From Diorhabda sublineata (taxonomy: Eukaryota > Arthropoda > Insecta > Coleoptera > Chrysomelidae), in contig NC_079478.1 of the NCBI RefSeq assembly GCF_026230105.1, positions 32,999,653 through 33,063,652 on the forward strand: DNA of 64,000 nt, read 5' to 3'. The notes beneath the pieces are model-generated. The model was given only the letters and a program-made list of their open reading frames with translations, did not search any database and was not told the origin of the DNA. Both the position numbers and the translations under genes were made by a program. Below are positions 1-11,600 of this stretch, in pieces; within the stretch, counting starts at the first letter, position 1, and the number at the start of each line of letters is the position of its first letter.

Positions 1-785
1 AATAGCTGAATTCGTTTAAGGTTTTTTTTTATAAATGTTTTTATCATAGCAGGTCTTGTTATTTATATGTTCACTTTTTAAAATACGAAAAATGGCGTTT
101 CGGCTTTATATATGGAACATGTTTAAATTAGTTTATAAATAGTCATAGTGAATGGAATGAAATAGAAATGTAATTGAAGAATTTAAATAAAATATAAAAG
201 TTAAGCCTACTGTAAGTGTTTGAATAAATTAAGTGAGTAAGAGGGTGTTTATAAATTTACCCCACCGATGGTAATGGAGACCTAGACGATAATGGGGCTG
301 ATCAACTGTTAACACGGGGTTCTCCAGTATCGCAGCAAGAAAGGGTGAGACAATAGATTCTTTGGGTTGCAGTGTATACTAAACCCCAAATCCATACATA
401 CATACAATAGTGTAAATAAATAAGGAAAACATTACAAGATAAAAAAGACAAGTGAAAATTCACATTCTTAATTAATATTGTGCATTTTATGATTATACAA
501 TTATGGTTAATACTGTATATTTCAACACATGTCGATGAAATATTACAGATGTTAAGTAAATCAATATGCTCGAAATATATTACTAAAAATATTCAGATTA
601 ACGTAATGTTGGTTTTGAAATTGTGGTCCTTGGGTCAACTGATAAAGATTTAAAAACGTTTACTTCAATATTCCAAATGTATTGTTTCTTTTGGAGTGTC
701 TGTCAATATTCTATTATTGCCTTATAAGATACAGAATTTTTGGTTCTGATTATAGCATTGACACCTGTGAATAAAACTGTATTTT
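1..785. other. AT-rich sequence without a recognisable gene
   Basis: No coding signal was found on either strand. Positions 250-410 are less AT-rich and end in a short CATA-type simple repeat, which is how the 3' tail of an insect LINE or SINE often looks, but no protein homology backs this. No further fumarate hydratase exon was seen here by eye. Confidence 0.4.
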
Positions 786-1620
786 TTGAAATTACGTAGA
801 CAAGGCCAAGATAGTACTCTGCACTCAATACTCGTCAAAAAGTTTTATAATTATCCTTTCTGTAAAAAGTACATCTTATTTTTATACTGTGATTCGACAT
901 CTTGTTTATTAAATCATAGCAAAAAATATATATTTAAACACTTTGGAAAAAATCACAATAATGAACTGGAAGAATCTATAAAAAGTTTTTATATAGAAGC
1001 TGCTCATAAAAACCTAATTGTGCAAAATGGAATAAAATGTCTGCTGCATCTATACAAGGTAGCAAAGGCAGTAAAATGTATTAATGAATTGTGATAAATT
1101 ATGTTTTCAAAGGTAGTTGTCAAACCAAAACCTGTTAATCTTGCTAATCCCCCAACATCAGATGCTGCTCAGCATTAATTTTTAGAGTTTACTGCCAAAA
1201 TGCAGCTTTGGTTATCAAAAAAAAGAATCACCTGACAGTTGGGACCGGAAAAAAGAAAAAGCAGTTTAGCATGTTTTGTTTTGGCACCAATAACGCAAGA
1301 AGTTGCTCCAACGAAACTTTTGCATTTGCAGTTGCAGAAAAGTTGAATTATCATGATTTATAGGGCCGGGGCTAAAATAACGACGGGGCTCCCTTAAGGA
1401 ATTCGAAAACTACAGAATGATTTCCAAATGCCCTCTTGGACCTGGGGCTATAGCCCCCCAAGCCCCTAGCTTAATCCGGCCCTGTCAAATGCATGTGGAT
1501 ATTGTGAAATTAGAAACTAACAATTTTCCAAATTTAGAAATGTCTGAGGATTAAAAAATGATTATGTAGAAAATGAGGCGGAAAACGAGATTTTTCAATC
1601 TGAAGAAGACGAGGCTTAAA
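786..1620 (+). pseudogene. Decayed repeat-borne ORF with Cys-containing, acidic C-terminus
   Basis: An open stretch at 786-1094 (102 codons) contains a segment reading NELEESIKSFYIEAAHKN followed by NGIKCLLHLYKVAKAVK. Downstream, in shifting frames, come KKKESPDSWDRKK (about 1220-1260) and, after an inserted MITE, a tail rich in Glu and Asp ending near 1616. The overall shape is a tryptophan/proline segment, then a Cys-rich patch, then an acidic end. From memory this resembles the C-terminus of an abundant, poorly named insect repeat ORF. It is broken by frameshifts and stops, so a working gene is unlikely. I cannot name the family with certainty. Confidence 0.4.
1346..1484. mobile_element. 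hAT-type MITE fragment (same family as 34747-34964)
   Basis: The stretch shares the blocks GGGGCTAAAATAA, a C-rich run followed by CTTAAGGAATTCG, and the right terminus CTTAATCCGGCCCTG with the complete MITE at 34747-34964. The left terminus is degraded or deleted, so no target-site duplication can be shown. It sits inside the decayed ORF at 786-1620 and separates its Cys-containing part from its acidic tail, so it inserted after that ORF arrived. Confidence 0.75.
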
Positions 1621-1790
1621 AAATAATGAAATCCATTTGTTATTATTTTCAACATATTTAAGTTGTACTGATTTTGAAATAAAACTTTTTATGCTTTTTT
1701 ATTAGACTGAATAAAGTAAATTGAGGTCATATATGTTAGTAATCTGATAAAAAAATATATCCTGAGATTCTTTTCTCAATTATACACATA

Positions 1791-2373
1791 CAGGGTGTTT
1801 CTAAATTCATGCAATAAAATTCAGGTGATTACTCGTATGAAATCAAGATGGATCTTTCCTTTAACAAAATTTCCTCAGCCCACCCCTTTCCGAGATATCA
1901 CCCTTACAAGGTGGTACTAAATTTTTTTTCTAAAATTTCATTTAAGCTAGAAACTTATAATCTGTAATTTTCATACCCTCTACATATTTACTGTTTTACA
2001 CTCAATTTATTAAAAAAATATTTTAATTATGGTGTTTATTTTATTTCTCTGCAGCTATTGATTTTTGGAAAAAAAAATAAGAATACAAAATATTATTAAA
2101 TAAAACATGGATTTTGAGTTATAATATCATTTCATAAAATTTCAACTTGAAGAAAAGGTTTTGATATGAAATAAAGTAAGGGTGGCTAATGTCAGAATTT
2201 CAAGTTTCTAGCTTTAGAACAAAATTGAAAACTCAATTTTAGTCACCACATTTTAAGGGTGGTATTTCGGAAAGGGGTGGACTTAGGAAATTTTGTTATA
2301 GGAAAAGCCCATCTTAATTTCATAAAAGCAATCATCTCCAGAATTTTGTCTCATAAATTTAGAAACTCCCTTA
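1791..2373. mobile_element. Foldback MITE with ~200-bp inverted arms
   Basis: The left arm (1791 to about 1995) starts CAGGGTGTTTCTAAATTCATG. The right arm (about 2160-2373), read in reverse complement, starts AAGGGAGTTTCTAAATTTATG. The two continue to match over about 200 bp, including an AACAAAATTTCCT block and a CCACCCCTTTCCGA block. The spacer is AT-rich and non-coding. A terminus beginning CAGGGTGTTTC is common among insect terminal-inverted-repeat elements. No clear target-site duplication was seen. Confidence 0.75.
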
Positions 2374-2713
2374 ATTTCGAAAAACAGAATTATCCAAATA
2401 TTAATGTTACTTACAAAATAATATATGTATAACTTTGGTATTGTTGAACAATTTATTGTTTATTATAATTTTTTTGCATAGGTCTGATATTTTTTATTTT
2501 ATCAGTTAATATTGGGGAAAAACTGGTAAAAAAAGAAACAAATTAAAAAAATTAATGTGCTGACACAGATTGTAAGTATCCATATTCAACAGTTTCACAA
2601 AAAAAATATAAATAAAATAATAATACTTAAGAAATGAATGAATTTCCACAAAAAACTGGCACTTTACTGTGTTGTTGAAAAATAATATGGGAATCTTTCA
2701 GCAATGTACTTAC

Positions 2714-3123
2714 AGGCATTCGTTCAAATTCACCTCCAATAGGAAAATTAATCGTAGATCTAACAGTCTGTGCTCCATAATATTTATCTGAAGGTACTTT
2801 CAATTCTCCAAATGTATCCTTCTCAATTCTGAAGTCAGCCTGCAAAGAATTAGATTGAGACATTTACAATTTTACAATTACATTAACATAATATGATGTT
2901 AATACAATTTTGAAGTTTTGAAAGCATATCGAAGTTAAAACAAGTTTAAACAAAATTTTAATTAAAAAATCATAGTGTACTTAATCAAACAAATCATTAC
3001 TGATGACATAACACCTACCATAGTTGCTATTCGAGGGGAGAAAGATTCTTTACAAAATTTTAATACTGTTCTACCTCCGGCTCCCAAGCGGACACTAGGA
3101 TTATAAAGTCTTGAAAATACCAT
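2714..3123 (-). CDS. FH: Fumarate hydratase, mitochondrial (first two coding exons, 3' part outside window)
   Basis: Fumarase class II interconverts fumarate and malate in the citric acid cycle, in the mitochondrial matrix with a cytosolic pool. Exon 1 is 3019-3123 (35 codons) and exon 2 is 2714-2839 (42 codons). The start at 3123 is chosen because exon 1 encodes a basic, Ser-rich mitochondrial presequence with Arg5, Arg12, Arg18, Lys22 and Lys25. It ends at a GTAGGT donor, and both junctions are phase 0. Exon 2 follows a TTTGCAG acceptor and encodes FRIEKDTFGELKVPSDKYYG then AQTVRSTINF, the highly conserved fumarase N-terminal block, ending at a GTAAGT donor. The catalytic residues lie in exons beyond the left edge. 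The ATG at 2863 is intronic and not the start. A Harbinger fragment lies about 310 bp upstream of the start codon. Confidence 0.93.
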
Positions 3124-3432
3124 GGTTTTGTTTTGATTTAACTCTTTTAAATCTTACTTCTCCCCTGACCTCTCCCAAAGAGCGCAGATTGTTAGAAAAT
3201 AGCAGACAGAATTTGACAATTACTGTCAATTCAAAAACGGTACTCGCAACATAAAGAAATTTATTTTCCATAATATGATAATAGGCAAAACAAAATACAG
3301 AACAAAGATTATATACTCTATACAGAATTGATATTTCATCATTTCGCATGTAAATAGACAATTCTAACCAATCATTTTTATTGAAACTGGTTTAAAATTA
3401 TAATTGTAGTCATATATAAGAGATTTGTAGTA

Positions 3433-3665
3433 ATGGACGATCTTCTGTATAATGGGGTGTTGGAAGACCTAGAAGAAATTGTTGCAGAACCACATTGAGG
3501 TGTTTTAAGAGATCCTCTAATACAACTCAGTGATGACAAATTTAAAAAAATATTTCGGTTAACCAAAGAAAGTTTCAGATATGTTTTGACATGACAGAAA
3601 ATATTTGGACGAACCTCTTCAAATTATAGTAGTAAGAACTGTTTTACTTTTTATTTGGTTTTGAT
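3433..3665 (+). pseudogene. PIF/Harbinger (HARBI1-like) nuclease, N-terminal fragment
   Basis: The plus strand reads MDDLLYNGVLEDLEEIVAEP, a stop, then RDPLIQLSDDKFKKIFRLTK and ESFRYVL. That pattern, an acidic leader then a variable loop then (D/E)xxFxxxFRL(T/N)KE(S/T)(F/V)RY, is the N-terminus of HARBI1-type Harbinger nucleases. A second block, PLQIIVVRTVLLF at about 3610-3655, fits the next helix. The DDE catalytic core is absent, so it is a dead 5' fragment. It lies between the fumarase 5' end and a hAT remnant beginning at 3695. Confidence 0.7.
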
Positions 3666-3694
3666 TTATATAAACTTAATACAAATATATAGCT

Positions 3695-4500
3695 CAGCGT
3701 CAGATTAAGAAGTAGTGGGGCCTGAGACTAAAATCGACTCGGGGCCTACTTAAGGGAATCAAAATCAGCTCGAACTCTTTTTAAGATTATATTAGTTTTA
3801 AATTATATAAAATTTTTATTTAATAAACTTCTTTCTCGATTTAGTTGTGGAAAAATTTTCAATTATCTCACCAAAATTCGTATTCTGTAACGACTCATTT
3901 TCAATATACAGCCTTGTTAATGACGACAATCGCTCATCTAACATTGTAAAGTGATGTAAATTTTTTATTCTCTTTATAACTGAGAACAACCTTTCTGTTT
4001 CACAACTCGATATCACGAGAAATAGGTAAGCTATATATACATTTGGAAAAGTTTCGATCATATCTGATTCAACACTCCAATTAATAAATTATTTTTATTA
4101 TCAATCAATTTGAGTTGAAGTTTGATAGGAGGAATGAATTGCTGTAATTCACAAAATAATTAAAGCTGTAGATCATTTGAATATATTTCAGAGATTTCAC
4201 TTCTAATTCATCATTTACATTTTGAATGCATGGAAAACACTTTTTGTCACAGTAACCCGAACCCAACATCAACAAAGTGTTATAACTGATATTGAAGCTT
4301 CATGATTCCCTATATAAGATTCGTAAAGTAATTTCAAGCATCAGAACAGACTAGTTACAAACCTGATGTTGATACATTTTATTAAATTAGCCAATTGGCT
4401 GTTAGATTGTATTTTATTCATATTTTCAAAGTTTTTTTTAGCTTCAGTAACAAACTTCCATTGAAAAATGAAAAAAATCTGTCACTACATGGTTGGTCAT
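3695..4500 (-). pseudogene. hAT transposon remnant with C-terminal dimerization domain
   Basis: The minus-strand reading frame 4061-3816 contains a segment of the form YLFLVISSCETERLFS followed by IKRIKNLHHFTMLDERLSSL. This is the hAT C-terminal dimerization motif (SxxxxERxFSxxKxIKxxxxxTMxxERLxxL), of the kind in ZMYM-related hAT transposases. About 120 bp beyond its C-terminus the element ends at 3695 with CAGCGTCAGATTAAGA. This is nearly identical to the terminus of the MITE at 34747-34964 (CAGTGCCAGATTAAGA). Upstream coding sequence (4062-4500) is too decayed to translate, and no opposite terminus was found. Confidence 0.7.
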
Positions 4501-4779
4501 TAAGCCACAAACTTTTACTTAAAAGTAAAGTGCTGGTTGCAAAAAATCTAAAGAATCTAAATCTATGAAATTTATTGTTTTACTAACCCAAAATAACGTA
4601 CTTACCATAGAAGCAATTTGGGGCCTAACTACAAATTTCGATTTAGTCAAAGTATTTAAATTTCTGGTAATAAAAGGTGAGGCTTTTATCATAACCAGTG
4701 CTCTAGACATTGTCTTGATTATATTCCATTTGGGAAACATATTTGAATAGAATTTATAAAAAAAAAATATGTGTAAAAC

Positions 4780-5200
4780 TCTGTCAAAATGACAAACATG
4801 TCAGCCACAGACAGCTTTGTTATTATTTCAAAAGTAAAATCAAAATGGGAACATTGAATCTGTGGCTCAACCCTTAAATTGGTCTTAGGCTTATAGTACA
4901 ACTCAAATTTTGAAACTAAATCTGTGTAATTACAAGTATCCATATCTCAATGAATTTAAAATACTAAGTGCTTTAAGACCAATATAATGAAGAAATATTG
5001 CGACTTTTCTCATCATCTTCTTCAAGACCACTTGCCCTCATAAATATTTTGAAATCCTGTAACCATTTGGCCCAGTTGTTGCCCATAAATTTCCTTCTAG
5101 AGACAAAAGTGATATATGATTGCCATTGAACTTTTGAAGAGATTTTTGCCAGGTGGAGACTTCGACTTCAGTTTCATCATTACCGGACATTTTTTAAAAT
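4780..5200 (-). pseudogene. Gypsy-type LTR retrotransposon Gag fragment
   Basis: Minus-strand frames joined across small shifts contain WLQDFKIFMRASGLEE, then KVAIFLHYIGLKALSILNS, then YTDLVSKFELYYKPKTNLRV. The order (FxxFLxAxGL, LLHxxGxxAxxIxNS, LxxKFExYxxPKxNxxxER) is typical of Gag from insect Gypsy/Metaviridae-like elements. Several frameshifts are present, and no protease, reverse transcriptase or LTR is visible nearby. It abuts the hAT remnant on its left. Confidence 0.65.
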
Positions 5201-6299
5201 TTTTTTACACTTGTGATCTCGTGTATTTTCACAAAGTTTTCCGTATGTTTTTAACAACCTGACACCATGTTATTCCACGACAGTACATCATAACATAGCC
5301 AACTTGTTGCCTTTCAATAACGATCATTCCCCATTTCCAGAAAAATAATCACGAATCACTTGAACGAATTGTCCATAATGGCTAAAGTTTTAGTTTCTTC
5401 CTTTACTGAATAGAATATTTGAAATGGTTCAACAACATCGAATACATTCTTTGAAAAGTAATTGCACCTCCTATCACTATTTTTCTAAATATTTGGTAAA
5501 AAAGTATAATTAAGACTATTTTATTCGATAGCTTCAATAAAAACAACCAAAAAAATATTTCTAATTTATAATTTTTTTTATTATCTGTGTTCTTCAAATC
5601 CATACAGAAACACTAAATATTCCACGTAAGTCTCCTTGATAGCAACTCAACATCCATTACCCATCCAATATTTTTAGTTTCTATATATTTTTTCATTATT
5701 AGTTTCATTTAATTTTTTGTTGCCACATCTCTCATTATTCGTTCTTGTGCCTGATAAAACAAAAAAATGTCGTCTACGCACCAAAATACCTGACCAAAAA
5801 AGAATCATTAGAATACTTGATTGTTTTTTTATATTCATTATCCTAATAAATTGGACTTAATAAAATCCAAAATCTGCCAAAACAATTGAAAAAAAAAGAG
5901 ATAAAATTTTCAATTCATCTAAATGAAACAAAAATATAGAATTAATCATAAAAACAAAAATATCTATATATATACGTACCGTGTGGCCAATTAACTCAAA
6001 CTTTACCATTGGTCAAATGCACTGTTGAATATCAAGTGTCCACAACATTTCATAATAATTCAATTGAAATAAAATAAAAATTTCTGTATTACGTTTTAAT
6101 ACTTTCAACGGTTGGTTTCAATATCTCTTAATGTTGTTGATAGTTCATATCAAGTAATATACAAGGTGAGACAAATATAATTAACGTTTTAAAAGATCAA
6201 CTTAATTTGAAAATTAAGTAAACTTATATTTTCCAAAATTGAAACAAAAAATAAAAAAACAAATCATGTTATCTGCTCCACGGAATCCCCACCTACTTG
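5201..6299. other. Intergenic AT-rich stretch, no feature recognised
   Basis: Only short accidental ORFs occur. No inverted repeat, protein motif or simple repeat stood out, apart from homopolymer A/T runs. Confidence 0.4.
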
Positions 6300-6351
6300 G
6301 CTACAAGTAGGACAGGATATCTCGAATGTTGCAGCAAGATTTGGTGTAAAT
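6300..6351 (+). pseudogene. Tc1-like transposase HTH scrap (left part, interrupted)
   Basis: The plus strand reads GQDISNVAARFGVN directly up to 6351, then the hAT element at 6352-7431 intervenes. The frame resumes at 7432 after one copy of the duplicated target with KSIAY. The pattern xDISxVAxxFGVNxSIxxR is the helix-turn-helix of Tc1-type transposases. Only about 20 codons are recognisable, so confidence is moderate. Confidence 0.5.
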
Positions 6352-7431
6352 CAGCGGTTCCCAAACTGTGCACCGAATTTTGCGACTGTACGTTTTTGTC
6401 GTTGTAATCATTTGCGTCCTTCCGCGCTGGCACAGCGAGGAGACTACTAATCAGTGTTGCCAATATACTATGGCAATTTTAGCCACTTATCCAGAAAAAA
6501 TTACCCACCATTGGCAAACTTACTACTTTATTTCAGATACACTGCCATTGGGAGCTAGACTTGAAAATTGCGAGTGGCGAAATGCGACTAAAACAATCTC
6601 TTTCAAAATTTAAATTTACATTATGTTTTTCAATTCATATTTAATTTGATTAATATTTATATTGTAAATATAGATTTATAAAGAGATTGGTTTTTACTAA
6701 AACCTAAATACTACCCACAGTTACTTACCTTTTTACCTGGACTTGTCACTGAAATAAAAATTTCCGTCCCAATCCCTTTTTGAGTTTTGGAGTGGTATTA
6801 AGAACAAATTTCCAGTGTTGAGCAAGAAGACTTTGCATGCTGTTATTCCGTTTGCCAGTTCTTACTTTTGCGAGTGTGGTTTTTCTGCTGTTACAGTGAT
6901 GAAATCCAAGTATAGAGCAAAGTTTAACATCCAAAAAGAAATTCGAGTGACTATCAAAATTTACTCCCAGATACATTGAGCTTATAAAAGACAAACAAGC
7001 GCATCCCTCCCATCGAAACAGAAACTTAGGGACTTTGTTAATTTCTGTATATTTTTTTGCAAGTTGGCACTTCATTTATGTTCAGTTATATTTTAGAATT
7101 TTTTGAAAAAAATGTGTTTTCCTAATGTTTATTTCAAGTAGATTTTTTGGAAGTAAATCATGTATTATTACAACTCTTGTATGTTGTTAAATGTTATTTC
7201 TTGACCTCTGTAAAAACAAGGTAAGCCTGCTAAACTTTTTCAGCAACCAAATAATCTGTGCGGAAAGTTTAAAATAGTAACAATCTTATTTAATATGTTG
7301 ACAATTAACTATTAGAGAAATTAAAAATCTAATGTAATGCAATTTAAAATAGGTAAATTATTCAAGGTGCGCCGGCAAGCTATATTTGTAGTGAAAAGGA
7401 GCCGAGGGTTAAAAAAGTTTGGGATCTTCTG
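6352..7431 (+). mobile_element. Internally deleted hAT element with TIRs and 8-bp TSD, ZBED/SCAND3-type transposase C-terminus
   Basis: The ends are CAGCGGTTCCCAAACTGTG (left) and, in reverse complement, CAGAAGATCCCAAACTTTTT (right). Both sides carry the 8-bp duplication GTGTAAAT (6344-6351 and 7432-7439), as expected for hAT. Around 6780-7015 the plus strand encodes, with small shifts, LSKKTLHAVIPFASSYFCEC then GFSAVTVMKSKYRAKFN and a tail KRQTSASLP. That is the C-terminus of ZBED5/FAM200/SCAND3-like hAT transposases (PFxTSYLCExGFSxxxxxKxKxRxxLN). The BED finger and most of the catalytic domain are missing. The opposite-strand open frame at 6746-7075 is a shadow. Confidence 0.85.
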
Positions 7432-7440
7432 GTGTAAATA

Positions 7441-7990
7441 AATCGATTGCCTACCAAAAAGTAAGAACAATGATATTATCCTGGAAGGATAAAAGAGTCG
7501 TGACGTTGTTAAGCACCAGTGATAGTGTTGGATACATCACAAAAACAAAATTTTTAAGGGGTGATAAGCAACATGTTGAAAAACCTATTGATTTCTAAGA
7601 AAATCCCTAAAATGGTGGAGGAAAATATTTTTTAGGGCATGGAGATGTCCTGTATAAATTTATACATTTAATATAAATGCATAAAAAAGAACAAAAATAA
7701 AAAATCCATATCCCATTTGAAGTTTGTCAAGAACTTAGTCGATCAATTCGTAGAGGAATTCCAGGAAATTCGATCAAGACCATCCACCTCACATCAAGAA
7801 GCTAGGCTTGACAAGACTCCACATCTTGCGTAATAGCAAAAAAGGTATTGCGTAGTTTGTTCCAACAGGCAAGAACAAGGACAGAGACAAAAAATTGTGA
7901 AAATTTGCGATACTTGTCCCGAAAAACCTCGATTGCTTTGAAAAATACCATACTTTAAGAAATTTTAAGCCTTAAGTCGTTTTAGCCTTA
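7441..7990 (+). pseudogene. piggyBac-like transposase, C-terminal part with Cys-rich domain
   Basis: Readable blocks on the plus strand, in order, are MILSWKDKRVVTLLST (7470-7520), a GD...EKP block, then FRAWRCPV followed by YKKEQK, then ELVDQFVEEFQEIRSRPSTS and HQEARLDKTPHL (7730-7830). The last is RYCVVCSNRQEQGQRQK with KICDTCPEKPRLL and EKYHTL (7850-7960). This matches the end of a DDE_Tnp_1_7 catalytic domain plus the C-terminal CxxC...CxxCxxxPxLCxxxCFxxYH zinc domain of piggyBac/PGBD-type transposases. Stops and frameshifts make it a pseudogene. Confidence 0.8.
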
Positions 7991-8634
7991 AATATAAGCC
8001 ACAATATGCTTTATTATAATATATGTAACAATAAATCGGTTTGTTTAATTATAACGACCGCATTTTTCTTAAACATTAATCCATGTACTTTTTTCTAATA
8101 TAGCTCTGGAGTTACTGATTCCTACTATTGCTTATTAGGCTGGAGTGCAAAGGGAAAACGACCCTCCTTTATGGTTGAAATTTGATTTCATATAACCTTT
8201 TTATTTACCTATATCTTTTGGCTGATATTAATAATCAAATATAAATATTCTTAGTTTTAAAAAAATACAGTCTATTTATTTAAAAAAATGAATCACAGTA
8301 CTTATTTCTAATTTAAGGTATAATCTAGAAGGGTTCTTAAAATATATATATAAAGTATTACAAATAAAAATCATTTTTAAAAATGTATGAAAAAGTTTTC
8401 AATTCGCATTCGTAGTTCAACATCGAGTTTGATTGATGATTAACCATAAACATAATTTCTTTTTTTATCAATAAAGTAATTTATAGAAGAAAATAAATCA
8501 AGAATTGTGATTCTTACTTGATGGTAAAAATTCCTTCAAGAAAAATACAATAATCTCAATAAAACCCTGTGTATACTGAAAATCCAGATAAAACGGGATC
8601 ATAGCACGATTTTTGTAAATGTGTTTGCACATTT
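7991..8634. other. Sequence downstream of the CIP2A stop codon
   Basis: AT-rich and non-coding. It should contain the CIP2A 3' UTR near its right side (minus-strand transcription), but I could not single out a polyadenylation signal with confidence. Confidence 0.4.
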
Positions 8635-11600
8635 CTAAATTACTTGACGTTCAGAATTCATCTGGGATGTTGCTACTCTTGTAATTGTATTGAGAACTTC
8701 TTTGGTTGCTAGGTAATGCTTCGTTACATCAGCCAATTTGGTCTCTTTTTGGTCCAGCATTTTTCTCAAGTCTTTAATTTGCTAAAATGTAATCATATCT
8801 CAATATTAGATAATAAGATTACCAGAAATTAATAAGTTGAAAAATTGCAGCAGATGAAAGACAGAAACATAAATTACCTATCAAAGAAATTCATAGTCAA
8901 ATGGAAATTAACGCGTTGACTGACATCCCCCAAGATTTTTTTCATATAATGCACCTAAGAAATGAAACTTTTTTTGAAACACAGCTTTCATTTTCTGTAC
9001 CTTCCAGTTTAAATAAGTATTTTTAATAATATAGTGCGATTAAATAAAATTGTACAAATTGTCTTGGCAGACAACATGTTAACAACAAAATTTATTTGTT
9101 ATAAAATATTGTAATGAAATTGAAAAAAAAAATACTACATACAAATTTGTACACAGAGTTTGAAATAAAATCTAAAAAACAAATAAACGCCCTATAATAG
9201 TCAGTATTTCTCTCTCTGGCTTCAATTATAACTTGACAGTGGCTGGGCATGTTTGGAATCTCATTTCTGATTTATTTTGGGCAAGAGCATTCCATATTTA
9301 AATAAGTGAGTGTTATCTTATATAAATTGGGAAGAGGATTTGATAAATTTTGTAAGATCCCAAAAGTCAGACAGTTAGTTGGCCATTTTAATAACTTTTA
9401 GGACAATTATTGTCACGAGAAATTTTTTTCTCCAAAAAATGGACAAAAGTTACGACAATGTAAGCATTTTCAATGAGCATAATTTTGATGTGGTCCCTAA
9501 TATTAAAGTCCGCTTAACTTTAACCGAACCACTATAGACATACCCTGGTTGTACGGTAACTCTTCTGTTTATTATTACCAAAAATAAAAATTTGGACATA
9601 TCTGAGAACATTGTCCAGTACAAATGATGTTTACTAAACTGTAGTCCTCTTTTTTGGTCTGCTGGGGTTATATAAGGTTTGTACAAGGTATAAGGTTCGT
9701 ACTTTGTTAAACACAAGACAACAACGAGTGCATTGGCAGTGGAACTGTCATCTCAATTTCGCAGGAGTAGCCGTACCAGGCAGTTGCTCTCATACAGATG
9801 AGGGCGACTTATGGGAACAAGCCAGGCAGGAAGAGGTGAATTCATTGACAATGATACTTGGGATCTCGTTAACCTACACGAAGGCCAGAAGGTGTTGGTA
9901 ATCGATGGGTTCTTAAAGTCAAACTCAAAGCGAATGGAGATGTCGACAGATATAAAATCCGTTTGGTTGTAAACGGGTACACCCAGGAGTAGGGTGCGGA
10001 TTTTAAGTAAACCTTCAGCCTTGTTGCTTGATTTAAAACAGTGAGAATTCTGTTGAATCTGGCTGCTACTGAAAAGTACTATTTGGGCCAGTTTGATGTG
10101 CATACTGTTTTTCTGTAACATGAACTTTAAGAGGATGTACTCATGAATTAACCAACTGGTTTTGAGGATGGAAGTGGTTGACTGAAACAGTCACCCCACT
10201 GCTGGAATCAAAGGTTTGTTCACTTTATGGAATATCAAAACATGGCGGCAAGCATTGTAGATCCCCGTCTATGTAGTTAAGATTCTGGTTTGCGATAGAT
10301 CTGAGATAGACCAGTTTTTGTCAAAATTAAGAACTGAGTTCAGGATCACAATTGGCACTATGGACACGTTTCTTGGTATGCAAATAGAAGTCAAAACTGA
10401 TGGTTCAATATTCTTACAGCAAGACGTATATCATTATTTATTTCAACATTCCGCATCCAAAGTTATATTGCCTTTTTAACCTTTAAAATAGTTATCCGAT
10501 CCACAAGATTCTGAAATTAATTCCAGGACACTGTTTTATTGATTTGATTTTGTATGGGGATCTAGTAGCACAACACCTATTCAGTTTTTAACCCTTCTGT
10601 TATGGTAGTTTTCCCAAGGCTTGATCATTTTTTGCTTGCGGGTTTTCCTACTTTTGATTAACACTATCTTGTGTTTCAGTAAAGGATTTTTCTCCCCCTT
10701 TTCTATTGTTTCTGATTGTTAAGAGTCAAACTGTAAGTATTATCGTCATAGCATTCACTTCTTTACAGATTTCTGGCCCCCATTGTTTCTAGATGTTCAT
10801 TTTTAAAATTCTCTAATCTACACTTCAAAACTTCGCCTCCAATATTGCTTTTTCCCTCCTAAATTTTTTTATGATTTTATTTTTCTTCTTTTCTTCTTCT
10901 TAGGTTAGGTTTCCTTAACCATTTTTGTTCTCCAAACTAAACACATTAAAACTACCACTACACCAACACTCACACTTGGCTTACGTAAAATTTTTGATTC
11001 AATTACATAACTTACCACGTTAAGGTCATCTATGTGCGAATTTGCATTTTTGAGTTGTTGTTCCCGTGACTGTAATTGTTTTTCAACTCTGTTTCCATTC
11101 TCTTCCAACTTTTGTATCAACGATTCATTCTTTTTTATTTGTTCTTCCAAATCATCCTTCAACTTGGTCATATGTAAGAGTTCCTGTTTAACGCTATTCA
11201 ATCTGCCTTCTCTTTCTTTAACAGTTTCCTCCCATTTTTCTGTAATAACATTTCTAATAAATTATGCTACGAGGTTGGTTAATTAATAAAAATCTTGGAA
11301 AGTAATTATCATTAAGACAATTGAACAAATAATGAAGAAAATGTTGGAAATTATTTTCAGGTTTCTAAATTGATTATCAGGTATCGTAATGGCATTATTG
11401 AATCGTTGATCTTGCTTATTGAGGATTATTATATTGCACTTAAAATTGATACTTTATTACAGCTGAGATGAACACGATTAATTATTGTTAAAGGCTTCAT
11501 TTGCTACATCTATAATTATTGTTAGAATACCTACATTACATGTAAAATGTCAATGATAGTTGACACGTTGACTGATGTTTTTAGATGGTTTGAAGCTTTC

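Noticed and set aside
2840..2863. Upstream ATG giving MSQSNSLQ before fumarase exon 2
   Set aside because: This is intron sequence ending in the TTTGCAG acceptor. The real start, with a mitochondrial presequence, is in exon 1 at 3123.
6746..7075. 109-codon minus-strand ORF
   Set aside because: The plus strand carries the recognisable hAT transposase C-terminus; this is its complement.
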